This document shows, one piece after another, positions 16,632 through 24,198 of a DNA stretch of 41,186 nt. The number at the start of each line of letters is the position of its first letter. Positions within the stretch are counted from its first letter, which is position 1. A program made the translations under genes and the position numbers. This stretch comes from Candidatus Gastranaerophilales bacterium (GTDB taxonomy: Bacteria > Cyanobacteriota > Vampirovibrionia > Gastranaerophilales > Gastranaerophilaceae), in the NCBI GenBank assembly GCA_947630535.1, contig CANRHZ010000015.1, positions 1-41,186 on the forward strand, in the 5' to 3' direction. The notes beneath the pieces are model-generated. The model worked only from the letters and a program-made list of their open reading frames with translations, had not been told where the DNA came from and searched no databases.

Positions 16632-17612
16632 ATGAAACTTGGCATATTAGGATACGGAAACCTTGGCAGAGGTGTTGAATCTGCCGTTATGCAAAATGAT
16701 GATGTAGAATTGAAGGCCATATTTACAAGAAGGGACCCTTCAACACTAACAATAAATTCTAAAACGGCAAAAGTAATAAGCGTTGATGAAATTGAAAAAT
16801 ATAAAGAAGAAATTGATGTTTTGATTTTATGCGGAGGAAGCGCAACCGATTTGCCCGAGCAAACCCCGAAATATGCAAAAATGTTCAATGTGATAGACAG
16901 TTTTGATACCCATGCTAAAATCCCCGAGCACTTTCAAAATGTTGATAGGGCGGCTAAAGAAGGTAAAAAAATCGGCATAATATCAACAGGTTGGGACCCG
17001 GGGTTATTCTCATTAAACAGAATGTACGCTAATGCAATATTGCCTGAGGGTTCTGATTATACATTTTGGGGTAGAGGAGTTAGCCAAGGACATTCTGATG
17101 CAATAAGACGAGTTGATGGTGTGCTTGATGCAAAGCAGTATACCGTTCCCGTTCAAAAGGCATTGGATAGCGTTAAGAACCTCGAAAATCCAAACCTTAC
17201 GACAAGACAAAAGCATACAAGAGAATGCTATGTTGTATTAAAAGAGGGGGCAGACCCTAAAAAAGTTGAAGAAGAAATTAAAAACATGCCAAACTATTTT
17301 ATAGATTATGATACAACGGTTAACTTTATCAGCGAAGAAGAACTAAAGAAAAATCACTCTAAAATCCCCCATGGCGGTTTTGTAATAAGGACGGGAAAAA
17401 CGGGAATAAACAAAGAAAATAATCACATAATAGAATATAGCCTAAAACTGGATTCAAACCCCGAATTTACATCTTCCGTTTTGATTGCTTATGCAAGGGC
17501 GGCATACAGGCTTCATAAAGAAGGACAAACAGGCGCAAGAACAGTCTTTGATATTGCCCCGTCTTATTTAAGTCCTAAGTCGGCTGACGAACTCAGAAGA
17601 ACAATGCTATAA
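16632..17612 (+). CDS. ddh: meso-Diaminopimelate D-dehydrogenase
   Basis: Catalyses the reversible NADPH-dependent reductive amination of tetrahydrodipicolinate to meso-DAP, a one-step route to the peptidoglycan cross-linker and lysine. The N-terminal Rossmann motif G-Y-G-N-L-G-R-G is at 7-14. The D-x-F-D-T-H, S-T-G-W-D-P-G and W-G-R-G-V-S-Q-G-H-S-D-A segments are characteristic of DAPDH. The length (326) equals that of characterised enzymes. I start at ATG 16632, preceded by GGGAGAA, not at the in-frame TTG upstream. It follows trpG by 53 bp and may be transcribed with it. Confidence 0.93.
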   Translation: MKLGILGYGNLGRGVESAVMQNDDVELKAIFTRRDPSTLTINSKTAKVISVDEIEKYKEEIDVLILCGGSATDLPEQTPKYAKMFNVIDSFDTHAKIPEHFQNVDRAAKEGKKIGIISTGWDPGLFSLNRMYANAILPEGSDYTFWGRGVSQGHSDAIRRVDGVLDAKQYTVPVQKALDSVKNLENPNLTTRQKHTRECYVVLKEGADPKKVEEEIKNMPNYFIDYDTTVNFISEEELKKNHSKIPHGGFVIRTGKTGINKENNHIIEYSLKLDSNPEFTSSVLIAYARAAYRLHKEGQTGARTVFDIAPSYLSPKSADELRRTML

Positions 17613-17639
17613 AAAAGATTTTAATTTTTTATAAAAAAA

Positions 17640-17660
17640 CCCGAAGGTCAAACCTTCGGG
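17640..17660 (-). terminator. Terminator of the 123-aa gene
   Basis: Stem CCCGAAGGT / ACCTTCGGG with a 3-nt loop. On the minus strand it is followed by seven T, so it ends the minus-strand gene at 17723; on the plus strand it has no T run and would serve ddh poorly. Confidence 0.8.
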
Positions 17661-17668
17661 AAAATCTT

Positions 17669-17691
17669 AAAGAACTATAGAGATAAGGAGG
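17669..17691 (+). repeat. Left arm of an imperfect inverted repeat (leader-like sequence without a gene)
   Basis: AAAGAACTAT, five extra bases, then TAAGGAGG. The same sequence without the five bases occurs on the opposite strand at 18100-18117, where it is the ribosome-binding leader of the 123-aa gene. No start codon or ORF follows the left copy. Confidence 0.55.
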
Positions 17692-17722
17692 AGAGAGAAA
17701 TACCTTTTTCCTTCTTTTGTCT

Positions 17723-18094
17723 TTATTCAAGAGCAAAAGAATTTGCCGCCAAGGCTAAAACTGTGTCATCACTTAAAACGTTGCCAAATTCGGCTTTGAT
17801 TGCGCCTGCGTATTTTTCCACCCCTTTTTCAAATGCTGCCATTGAATCTTGGATTGAAGAAATTCTTGCTTCATCCAAATATTTAGCGGGATCAACATTG
17901 ATTTTCCCTGAAACATACGCTAAATTTTGCTGACCCAAAAATTCCATTGCATCCAACACTTTGTCGGCGGGAACTTCTTTTTTGTCAGCAGCGGGAGCTA
18001 ACTGTTGATTTTGTTCTTCAACAACGGGTTTTGAATCTTCTTTTCGATAAAAATTAAAATTGCCTTTTAAGCCATTGAATTGTACTTCGCTCAT
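17723..18094 (-). CDS. Hypothetical protein with an N-terminal F-N-G motif (123 aa)
   Basis: An acidic, Ala-rich 123-residue protein I do not recognise. It opens with M-S-E-V-Q-F-N-G-L-K-G, an aromatic-glycine motif like those in other proteins here. A Gln/Pro/Ala-rich linker spans about 23-42. From about 43 to the end it is predicted to be helical (D-A-M-E-F-L-G-Q-Q-N, then D-E-A-R-I-S-S-I-Q-D-S-M-A-A-F-E). There is no signal peptide or membrane segment. A perfect AAGGAGG ribosome-binding site and its own terminator suggest high expression. Cytosolic or surface location cannot be decided. Confidence 0.75.
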   Translation of the reverse strand: MSEVQFNGLKGNFNFYRKEDSKPVVEEQNQQLAPAADKKEVPADKVLDAMEFLGQQNLAYVSGKINVDPAKYLDEARISSIQDSMAAFEKGVEKYAGAIKAEFGNVLSDDTVLALAANSFALE

Positions 18095-18607
18095 TTGAGC
18101 CTCCTTAATAGTTCTTTATCCTTGTTCTTACATGAAAAGTTATCGGACAGTTTTATCTCAAACTTTATAGTTTAAAAAATATTCTTTACATTTATTAACA
18201 AAATGAATTCAAAATTTTATTAAATATATCTATAAGGATTTTTTTATCGTATCAAAAATTTGTTTATAATATTTTTGTCATTTTTTGACTTTATATCCTT
18301 ATAAAACTTGATAATATTGGCTTTTAGCCTATTATTAAGAAATGTGAAAAAAGCTAAAAAAAATAAAATTCAGCTTAATATATCTTAATAAACATGTTGA
18401 AATTACAGGGTCATAATGATATATTAAGGATATATAAAAGATATATAAATGGCTAAAACTTAAATATATTAAGCTTTTATCTGTTTATATTGTGTTGCAC
18501 AAATTTTCGAAGCATCAGTTAGTGGTCGAATAATAAAGCCCTTTAAAAAAAGGGTTTAATTTCAATTTTAAAAAAGCGGTTAGAAGTTATTTTTGGAGAA
18601 AAAGTTT
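18095..18607. other. Long AT-rich intergenic region between divergent genes
   Basis: About 510 bases without a credible ORF. It contains the right arm of the inverted leader repeat (18100-18117); a distant inverted repeat GCTTAATATAT / ATATATTAAGC (18373-18383 with 18464-18474) around repeated GATATATAA words; and a small hairpin AAAGCCCTTT / AAAGGGTTT near 18536-18558 just before the sigma gene. It probably controls both flanking genes; specific promoters could not be placed. Confidence 0.45.
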
Positions 18608-19489
18608 ATGAAAAAATTAAGCGTTGTTAAAGCATGTTTTGAATCTGATGAACAGAATGAAAATTCACTTGTATTTTATTTTAAAAAGATTTCAAAGTAC
18701 CCTATTTTATCTTCCAAGGAAGAAAAAGCCCTTGCAAAGAAAGCATACGAAGGGGATATAAACGCAAGAACAAAACTAATCCAATCCAATTTAAGGCTTG
18801 TAGTTAATATTGCAAAAAAATCCATACATATATCAAAACTTTCTCTTTCCGATTTAATTCAGGAAGGAAACCTCGGGCTTATTGTATCTCTTGATAAATT
18901 TAACTATAAGCTTGGATACAGGTTTTCTACTTATGCAACATGGTGGATAAAACAGGCAATGTTTAAAGCAATATCAGAACAATCTCACTGTATGAAGGTG
19001 CCCGTTTATATTCAAGAAACGCTTTCAAAATATAAAAAGATAAAACACAACCTTGAACAAAAATACAATTGCCAAATAAAACCTTCCGTTGTGGCAGATA
19101 AAATGGGAATATCGGAAGAAAAGATAAATACCTTCTTAAACGCATTTACAAAATCGCTCTCAATTGAAAATTCAATGGATGCTAATGATGATAAACAACT
19201 CAATTTGTCTGAAATTATTGAAGATGTAAGACAAAATGTTGAATTGCAAATTGAATTATCCGAATTAAAGAAAGATATTAATATTGCACTAAATTCTTTA
19301 AAAGATAAAGAGCAAAAAGTAATAGTCTTAAGATACGGGCTAAACAATAATGATAAAAAGACGCTTGAAGAAATCGGTAATTTATATGGTGTTACTAAAG
19401 AATGTATAAGACAAATTGAAAAAAGGGCAATCAGAAAAATTTATCAAGACAACAATGCCAAAGAACGCCTTAATTGTTATATTAGTTAA
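18608..19489 (+). CDS. RNA polymerase sigma-70 family factor (RpoD-like, group 2 type)
   Basis: A 293-residue sigma factor that would direct RNA polymerase to a promoter subset. Region 1.2 (Y-F-K-K-I-S-K-Y-P-I-L-S-S-K-E-E) is followed by region 2 with N-L-R-L-V-V-N-I-A-K, D-L-I-Q-E-G-N-L-G-L-I and the -10-binding [14 protein letters not shown], then region 3 and region 4.2 helix-turn-helix (T-L-E-E-I-G-N-L-Y-G-V-T-K-E-C-I-R-Q-I-E). It lacks region 1.1, so it is not the primary factor. I start at ATG 18608, with GGAGAAAA before it. Its stop codon abuts that of the LuxR-type gene on the other strand. The last 47 bases belong to the direct repeat. Confidence 0.92.
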   Translation: MKKLSVVKACFESDEQNENSLVFYFKKISKYPILSSKEEKALAKKAYEGDINARTKLIQSNLRLVVNIAKKSIHISKLSLSDLIQEGNLGLIVSLDKFNYKLGYRFSTYATWWIKQAMFKAISEQSHCMKVPVYIQETLSKYKKIKHNLEQKYNCQIKPSVVADKMGISEEKINTFLNAFTKSLSIENSMDANDDKQLNLSEIIEDVRQNVELQIELSELKKDINIALNSLKDKEQKVIVLRYGLNNNDKKTLEEIGNLYGVTKECIRQIEKRAIRKIYQDNNAKERLNCYIS

Positions 19490-19759
19490 CTACATTATTC
19501 TTATCCTGCAATTTTGATAAATTTCATCAATGTTTATATCAACTATATTTAGCTTTAAACACACAACCGCAAGCTGAACCCTGTTATTAACTTCAAGCTT
19601 AAATAAAAGGGAAGCTATATGGCGTTTTGCCGTGCTCCTTGCAACAAAAAGTTTTTTTGCAATGTTTGCGTTGTTTAAACCAAGAAGCATAAGCTTTAAT
19701 ACCTGTCTTTCTCTTTTTGTAATTCTGTCCTCAATTTCTTCTTTTGTTAAATTGGGCAT
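19490..19759 (-). CDS. LuxR-type helix-turn-helix regulator (copy 1)
   Basis: An 89-residue stand-alone GerE/LuxR DNA-binding domain. It shows the family pattern I-T-K-R-E-R-Q-V-L-K-L-M-L-L-G, then N-x-x-I-A-K-K-L-F-V-A-R-S-T-A-K-R-H-I-A-S-L-L-F-K-L-E-V-N-N-R. There is no receiver or ligand-binding domain, so how it senses a signal is unclear. AAGGAAAAAA precedes the ATG. The stop codon touches the sigma gene stop from the other strand. A second, identical copy is at 22128-22397. Confidence 0.88.
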   Translation of the reverse strand: MPNLTKEEIEDRITKRERQVLKLMLLGLNNANIAKKLFVARSTAKRHIASLLFKLEVNNRVQLAVVCLKLNIVDINIDEIYQNCRIRIM

Positions 19760-19794
19760 TTTTTTCCTTTCCGTTAAATATAAAAAAATCTAGA

Positions 19795-19824
19795 AAAAAA
19801 GACGGTGATAAAACCGTCTTTTTT
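19795..19824 (+). terminator. Terminator beyond the LuxR-type gene (copy 1)
   Basis: Stem AAAAAAGACGGT / ACCGTCTTTTTT with loop GATAAA, T runs on both strands. It lies upstream of the LuxR start, so on the plus strand it would end the sigma transcript after that transcript has run antisense across the LuxR gene. Confidence 0.8.
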
Positions 19825-20073
19825 AAAAAGTATAGATAGTTATTCCCAATTTTTGCACACAAAAATGACGCATTTTATTTGGCACACTACAAAACTTTTT
19901 CATTTCTTTTCTTTGCTCGCTTAATATCCGAATTTCAGTTTTGATAAAAACTCTGAAAAAATCTTTTGAACACCCTTATCGGCTTATATTAAAAAATTGT
20001 TACAATTTAATATCCATAAGATTATTATATAAAAGTTTCAAATTTAAATTAATATTTTTTTATTACTCTAACT

Positions 20074-20221
20074 TTATTTCAATTGCATTTTAGCTAAATG
20101 TGTAAACCGGGTAAAACGAAGTAAATTTATAAAAAACTACACATTAACTGCACACATATTTTCACACAAATTTCGATAACTCCCATTTACTATATTTTAT
20201 TTTTGTGCTAATATAGGTATT
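20074..20221 (+). promoter_or_regulatory. Unique upstream region of the abiE operon
   Basis: About 150 AT-rich bases between repeat copy 1 and the AbiEi start. CACA-rich words (ACTACACATTAACTGCACAC and TTTTCACACAAATTT) recur here, as could be expected of an autoregulatory operator. A -10-like TGCTAATAT sits just before the start, leaving almost no leader. Confidence 0.35.
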
Positions 20222-20983
20222 ATGAATACCCAAAATGAAACAAATTTAAAACATCTTTTATCAAACACACCTGCAAACATAGTTCTTACTTCAAAATACC
20301 TTGCAAAGTCAGGGTTTTCGCACAATTTACAAAAAATATATGAACGAAGCGGTTGGTTAACAAGGCTTTATGATGGAGCTTATGTTAAATTAGGAGAGAA
20401 AATTGATATAAATGGTGCCTTATATGCTATTCAAGAACAATTAGGCCTTAGTGTTCATATTGGTGGTACAAGTGCATTAAACGAATATTATAATATAAGA
20501 CATAATATTTCATTTAATACAAAATATCAATTGATTGGAACAAGAGGAGAAAAGCTTCCAAAATGGTTTGTTTCTTTATATTCTAAGGAAATAGAATTCA
20601 ATAGAACTACTTTCCTGCCTGATAGATTTAGCCTAACAGAGCAAAAGAAAGGTAATTTTTCTGTAAAAATTCCCACACCGGAGCGTGCAATATTAGAAAT
20701 GCTTTATCTCGTTCCTCAAAAAATTACTTTAAATGAGGCATATCAAATAATTGAAACTATAGCTATAGCAAAACCAAAAGAATTCCAATCATTATTAGAA
20801 CAATGCAGTTCAATAAAAGTGAAACGATTATTTCTCTATATAGCTGAAAAAATTAATCATCCATGGTTTAAAAAAATAGATTTAACTAAAATTGATTTAG
20901 GTAAAGGCACAAGAGAAATAACCAAAGGCGGCACTCACAACAGAAAATATGATATTATAATTGGGGATATTGAAGAAATATAA
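20222..20983 (+). CDS. abiEi: AbiEi-family antitoxin (type IV toxin-antitoxin, abortive infection)
   Basis: A 253-residue protein of the AbiEi antitoxin/repressor type. The N-terminal 80 residues form a winged-helix domain (S-K-Y-L-A-K-S-G-F, then S-G-W-L-T-R-L-Y-D-G-A-Y), the family hallmark, which binds its own promoter. The C-terminal domain contains the T-P-E-R-A-I-L-E-M-L block. The last codon overlaps the start of abiEii (TAATG), so toxin translation is coupled to antitoxin. In known systems (AbiE) the antitoxin represses transcription and counters the toxin without forming a stable complex. It lies inside the long direct repeats. Confidence 0.9.
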   Translation: MNTQNETNLKHLLSNTPANIVLTSKYLAKSGFSHNLQKIYERSGWLTRLYDGAYVKLGEKIDINGALYAIQEQLGLSVHIGGTSALNEYYNIRHNISFNTKYQLIGTRGEKLPKWFVSLYSKEIEFNRTTFLPDRFSLTEQKKGNFSVKIPTPERAILEMLYLVPQKITLNEAYQIIETIAIAKPKEFQSLLEQCSSIKVKRLFLYIAEKINHPWFKKIDLTKIDLGKGTREITKGGTHNRKYDIIIGDIEEI

Positions 20984-21882
20984 TGGATGAAAAGTATATA
21001 AATCAAGTTAGTCTGTTAATCAATGTGCTTCAATTTATTTCAAAAGAAAAATGTTTTGCACTTAAAGGCGGTAGTGCTATTAATTTATTTTATTATAATC
21101 TCCCCCGTCTATCAGTTGATATAGATTTAACATACATTGGATTTGAACCGAGATTAGAGGCTTGTAAAAACATTAATTCTGCCTTAGACAGAATAGCAAA
21201 AGATCTAAATTTTCATGGGTACAGTGCAATTATTCAGGGAAATGATATTGAAAAAAAGATATTATGTTCTAATTCGCTCGCTTCTATTAAGATAGAACCT
21301 AATTACATTATTAGAGGTTTTATAAATAAGCCTGATGTTATGTCAGTCTGCAAGATGGTTGAAGATAAATTCGGATATGCTGAAATACAAGTTGTATCAA
21401 TGTCTGAATTATTTGGCGGAAAAATTTGTGCTGCGCTGGATAGGCAGCACCCGAGAGATTTATTTGATATAAAAGAATATTTTAAAGAAAACAGTTTCAA
21501 CCCTGAATTAATGCAAGGTTTTATTACAATGCTTTTAAGCCATGATAAACCAATCCATGAAATATTAAATCCAAATATAAAAAACCAAAAAGAAATTTTT
21601 GAAAAGCAATTTGTTGGAATGACAGATAAGCCATTCACATATAAAGAACACGTTAATACATTAAATAATCTTATTAAAATTGTAAAAACTAATCTTCTGC
21701 CATATAAAAACCTTTTATTAGATTTTGTTTCCCTAAAAGCTGATTTAAAAGATTTTAAAATTAATAACTTAGATAAGCTTCCCGCTATTCAATGGAAATT
21801 AAAAAATCTTGCCAATTTGCAAACTATAAATCAAAAAAAATTTCAACAACAGTATGATAAATTAAAAACATTAAAGCAATAG
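20983..21882 (+). CDS. abiEii: AbiEii/AbiGii-family nucleotidyltransferase toxin
   Basis: A 299-residue nucleotidyltransferase toxin. Motif I is L-K-G-G-S-A-I-N (Gly29-Gly30-Ser31) followed by D-I-D-L (Asp46, Asp48). Motif III/IV is G-G-K-I-C-A-A-L-D-R-x-H-P-R-D-L-F-D (Lys147 to Asp162). These match the active AbiEii toxins, which halt growth, in characterised relatives by adding nucleotides to tRNA acceptor ends. All catalytic residues are present, so it is probably active. It starts one base inside abiEi. The sequence before repeat copy 2 contains only a 47-codon ORF. Confidence 0.92.
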   Translation: MDEKYINQVSLLINVLQFISKEKCFALKGGSAINLFYYNLPRLSVDIDLTYIGFEPRLEACKNINSALDRIAKDLNFHGYSAIIQGNDIEKKILCSNSLASIKIEPNYIIRGFINKPDVMSVCKMVEDKFGYAEIQVVSMSELFGGKICAALDRQHPRDLFDIKEYFKENSFNPELMQGFITMLLSHDKPIHEILNPNIKNQKEIFEKQFVGMTDKPFTYKEHVNTLNNLIKIVKTNLLPYKNLLLDFVSLKADLKDFKINNLDKLPAIQWKLKNLANLQTINQKKFQQQYDKLKTLKQ

Positions 21883-21913
21883 ACCAATCACAAGCATAAT
21901 ATACTCCTGCCAT

Positions 21914-22057
21914 ATGTTATATAATGAATCAAGTAATTGTCATCAGATGAGTCCGATAACAGAATATGGGTCATTAGAAATAGCAATTAGCCCCCATCAA
22001 ATAATAGCAACAGACAGACCAACCGATTGTTACTTCCTTTATGGTTTTAATGAATAG
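21914..22057 (+). CDS. Possible small ORF downstream of abiEii (47 aa)
   Basis: ATG at 21914-21916 to TAG at 22055-22057. The product is 47 residues, with N-C-H-Q-M-S-P-I-T-E-Y-G in the first half and C-Y-F-L-Y-G-F-N-E at the end. There is no clear ribosome-binding site and I do not recognise it. A later ATG (21947) would give 36 residues. It may be a remnant of the element that brought abiE. Confidence 0.3.
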   Translation: MLYNESSNCHQMSPITEYGSLEIAISPHQIIATDRPTDCYFLYGFNE

Positions 22058-22080
22058 AAAAAATTGTAAATATCCTAAAA

Positions 22081-22127
22081 ATCAAGACAACAATGCCAAA
22101 GAACGCCTTAATTGTTATATTAGTTAA
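22081..22127 (+). pseudogene. Duplicated 3' tail of the sigma factor gene
   Basis: These 47 bases repeat the final codons and stop of the sigma gene at 19443-19489 but have no upstream coding sequence. It is a product of the long duplication. Confidence 0.9.
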
Positions 22128-22397
22128 CTACATTATTCTTATCCTGCAATTTTGATAAATTTCATCAATGTTTATATCAACTATATTTAGCTTTAAACAC
22201 ACAACCGCAAGCTGAACCCTGTTATTAACTTCAAGCTTAAATAAAAGGGAAGCTATATGGCGTTTTGCCGTGCTCCTTGCAACAAAAAGTTTTTTTGCAA
22301 TGTTTGCGTTGTTTAAACCAAGAAGCATAAGCTTTAATACCTGTCTTTCTCTTTTTGTAATTCTGTCCTCAATTTCTTCTTTTGTTAAATTGGGCAT
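22128..22397 (-). CDS. LuxR-type helix-turn-helix regulator (copy 2)
   Basis: Identical in protein sequence to the gene at 19490-19759, with the same ribosome-binding site. The converging partner here is only the sigma tail, so unlike copy 1 it would not be crossed by sigma read-through unless abiE transcription continues into it. No terminator is evident after abiEii, which makes such read-through possible. Confidence 0.88.
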   Translation of the reverse strand: MPNLTKEEIEDRITKRERQVLKLMLLGLNNANIAKKLFVARSTAKRHIASLLFKLEVNNRVQLAVVCLKLNIVDINIDEIYQNCRIRIM

Positions 22398-22432
22398 TTT
22401 TTTCCTTTCCGTTAAATATAAAAAAATCTAGA

Positions 22433-22462
22433 AAAAAAGACGGTGATAAAACCGTCTTTTTT
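22433..22462 (+). terminator. Terminator (copy 2)
   Basis: Exact copy of 19795-19824; here it would end plus-strand transcripts coming from abiEii. Confidence 0.8.
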
Positions 22463-22863
22463 AAAAAGTATAGATAGTTATTCCCAATTTTTGCACACAA
22501 AAATGACGCATTTTATTTGGCACACTACAAAACTTTTTCATTTCTTTTCTTTGCTCGCTTAATATCCGAATTTCAGTTTTGATAAAAACTCTGAAAAAAT
22601 CTTTTGAACACCCTTATCGGCTTATATTAAAAAATTGTTACAATTTAATATCCATAAGATTATTATATAAAAGTTTCAAATTTAAATTAATATTTTTTAT
22701 TACTCTAACTCTATAAGCCCAAACTTAACGAAATTTGCCCCGAATAACGGTGTGCTAAAATAAGTATAAAAGGGCTTTTTAAATATAAACTAAATTCCAC
22801 ATGTTTTTCCCCTGTTCAATCTTTTAAATTAAAAAATTAAACTTTAAAAAAGGTATAAAACTT

Positions 22864-23970
22864 ATGTCAAATTTTATTAAAAACAAAATAGAAGAACTTT
22901 TACAAAAACCAAATGATGCAACATTTGAACCTGATAACGAATTTTTTGAGTCTTTAAAAGACGATACAAAAGGAGAGGATTTTTTAAACCAATTGGGAGC
23001 AAAACCCGATAATGACCCTAAATTACTTGAAGAAATAAAAAAAATAAACAAAAGAGTAAAACGCAAGAAAAAAATAAAACAGTTTTTAAAAAACAATAAA
23101 AAAGCAATTATGATAACGGGATTGTATGCAATCTGTATGGTATTATCCGGTTTTTTATCTTATATTATAAATGTTTTTCAAATTCCTGCTTTAGGGCTTA
23201 TTAGCGCTATTGGTGCTTTTTTTCTTGCAAAACTGTCTTTTGATGCCATAAAAGAACAAAAAACTTTATCCGACATAAAAAGCTTTATTTCTGACTGTTT
23301 TAAAAATCTAAAAAGTAAGCTTTCTTGTTTTTCATATTCTCAAAAATTTAATAAAGATGATATTAGTGAAAAAAATTTTTCTTTTGAAAATATGAAAGAT
23401 AGTATGGGAAAAAATACCCATCCCGATTTTATAAAAAATTCAAATAAACCGTTTGAAAAAAATATAAAAAATACTGATAAAACCCCCAAATATGAAATAA
23501 CGCCAAATTCAAAAAATCTATTAAACCCCTCTTTTTTGCTTGACAGTTTTAATGAAAATGAGATTGACCCCGAATTATACGACTTTTTACTAACCCAAAA
23601 ACAAAATAATAAAGAAGAAATCATAAGCTATTATCATAATAACGGCTACTATTTAAATAAAACACAAAAACCGACAATATTTAATTCGTCTGTAAAAAAA
23701 GAAACCGAACAAAGATTGAATTTTATCCCTTATTTAAATGATAAAAGACCACCTGAAAATAAAACAGAAAATGTAAATAACAAGAATGTAAATAAAAAAA
23801 CAAATTCTAAAATTAAAGGTAAAATTATAGATATAAAATATAACAATATAGAAATAAAACCTTCCGATTACGACGATTTTATTTATAAATTCTATATTAA
23901 TCTAAAAGAAGCATCCCAAAATAAACCCCTAAATAATGCCTACCACGAAGATTGGGCAATATATTTTTAA
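22864..23970 (+). CDS. Hypothetical membrane protein with cytoplasmic and Asn/Lys-rich tails
   Basis: A 368-residue protein I do not recognise. Residues 1-60 are acidic and helical; 61-80 are very basic (R-V-K-R-K-K-K-I-K). Two hydrophobic segments follow at about 82-100 and 105-125, likely a membrane hairpin. The rest is Lys/Asn/Asp-rich with low complexity to the end. The positive patch before the first segment predicts the N-terminus inside. TTAAAAAAGGTATAAAACTT precedes the ATG, giving an AAGG ribosome-binding site. It is next to repeat copy 2 and may be the native downstream neighbour of the sigma/LuxR locus. Confidence 0.7.
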   Translation: MSNFIKNKIEELLQKPNDATFEPDNEFFESLKDDTKGEDFLNQLGAKPDNDPKLLEEIKKINKRVKRKKKIKQFLKNNKKAIMITGLYAICMVLSGFLSYIINVFQIPALGLISAIGAFFLAKLSFDAIKEQKTLSDIKSFISDCFKNLKSKLSCFSYSQKFNKDDISEKNFSFENMKDSMGKNTHPDFIKNSNKPFEKNIKNTDKTPKYEITPNSKNLLNPSFLLDSFNENEIDPELYDFLLTQKQNNKEEIISYYHNNGYYLNKTQKPTIFNSSVKKETEQRLNFIPYLNDKRPPENKTENVNNKNVNKKTNSKIKGKIIDIKYNNIEIKPSDYDDFIYKFYINLKEASQNKPLNNAYHEDWAIYF

Positions 23971-23977
23971 TAATTTT

Positions 23978-24154
23978 TTATTTAACCTTTTTTATAAGCC
24001 CGCATTTTGTGCAGGCAAGAACTTTTTTTGTTGAATCAACGGGGACAAAAATATGCTCGCAAGACTGATATTCCCTTTCATAATCCATTATTATGGGTTT
24101 AATAGGGTTTTTCAATTTATTGTATATTTTATAAATCAATTCAAATATGTACAT
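23978..24154 (-). CDS. Small zinc-ribbon-like protein (58 aa)
   Basis: A 58-residue ORF on the minus strand from ATG at 24152-24154 to TAA at 23978-23980. The first 20 residues are amphipathic (Y-I-F-E-L-I-Y-K-I-Y-N-K-L). The second half has S-C-E-H and A-C-T-K-C-G, a C-x-H plus C-x2-C arrangement fitting a single zinc site, with a basic end. It is convergent with the membrane protein gene at 22864 (7-bp gap). No strong ribosome-binding site. Function unknown. Confidence 0.55.
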   Translation of the reverse strand: MYIFELIYKIYNKLKNPIKPIIMDYEREYQSCEHIFVPVDSTKKVLACTKCGLIKKVK

Positions 24155-24198
24155 AAAAACAGTTATATTAATTTCATATTTTAATTATAATTGATTTT

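Larger units (their letters stand above)
19443..20073. repeat. Direct repeat, copy 1 (631 bp)
   Basis: Starts inside the 3' end of the sigma gene, contains the LuxR-type gene, a terminator and AT-rich intergenic sequence. By eye it is identical to 22081-22710 except one T in a T run (7 here, 6 there). It marks the left border of the AbiE island. Confidence 0.95.
22081..22710. repeat. Direct repeat, copy 2 (630 bp)
   Basis: Second copy of 19443-20073, same orientation, offset 2638 bases. It contains the sigma tail, the LuxR-type gene and the terminator. Homology stops at ACTCTAACT in both copies. Confidence 0.95.

Noticed and set aside
20074-22080. Transposon or integrase-driven mobile element carrying AbiE
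   Set aside because: No transposase, integrase, terminal inverted repeat or short target-site duplication; the long direct repeats are better explained by recombination or duplication.
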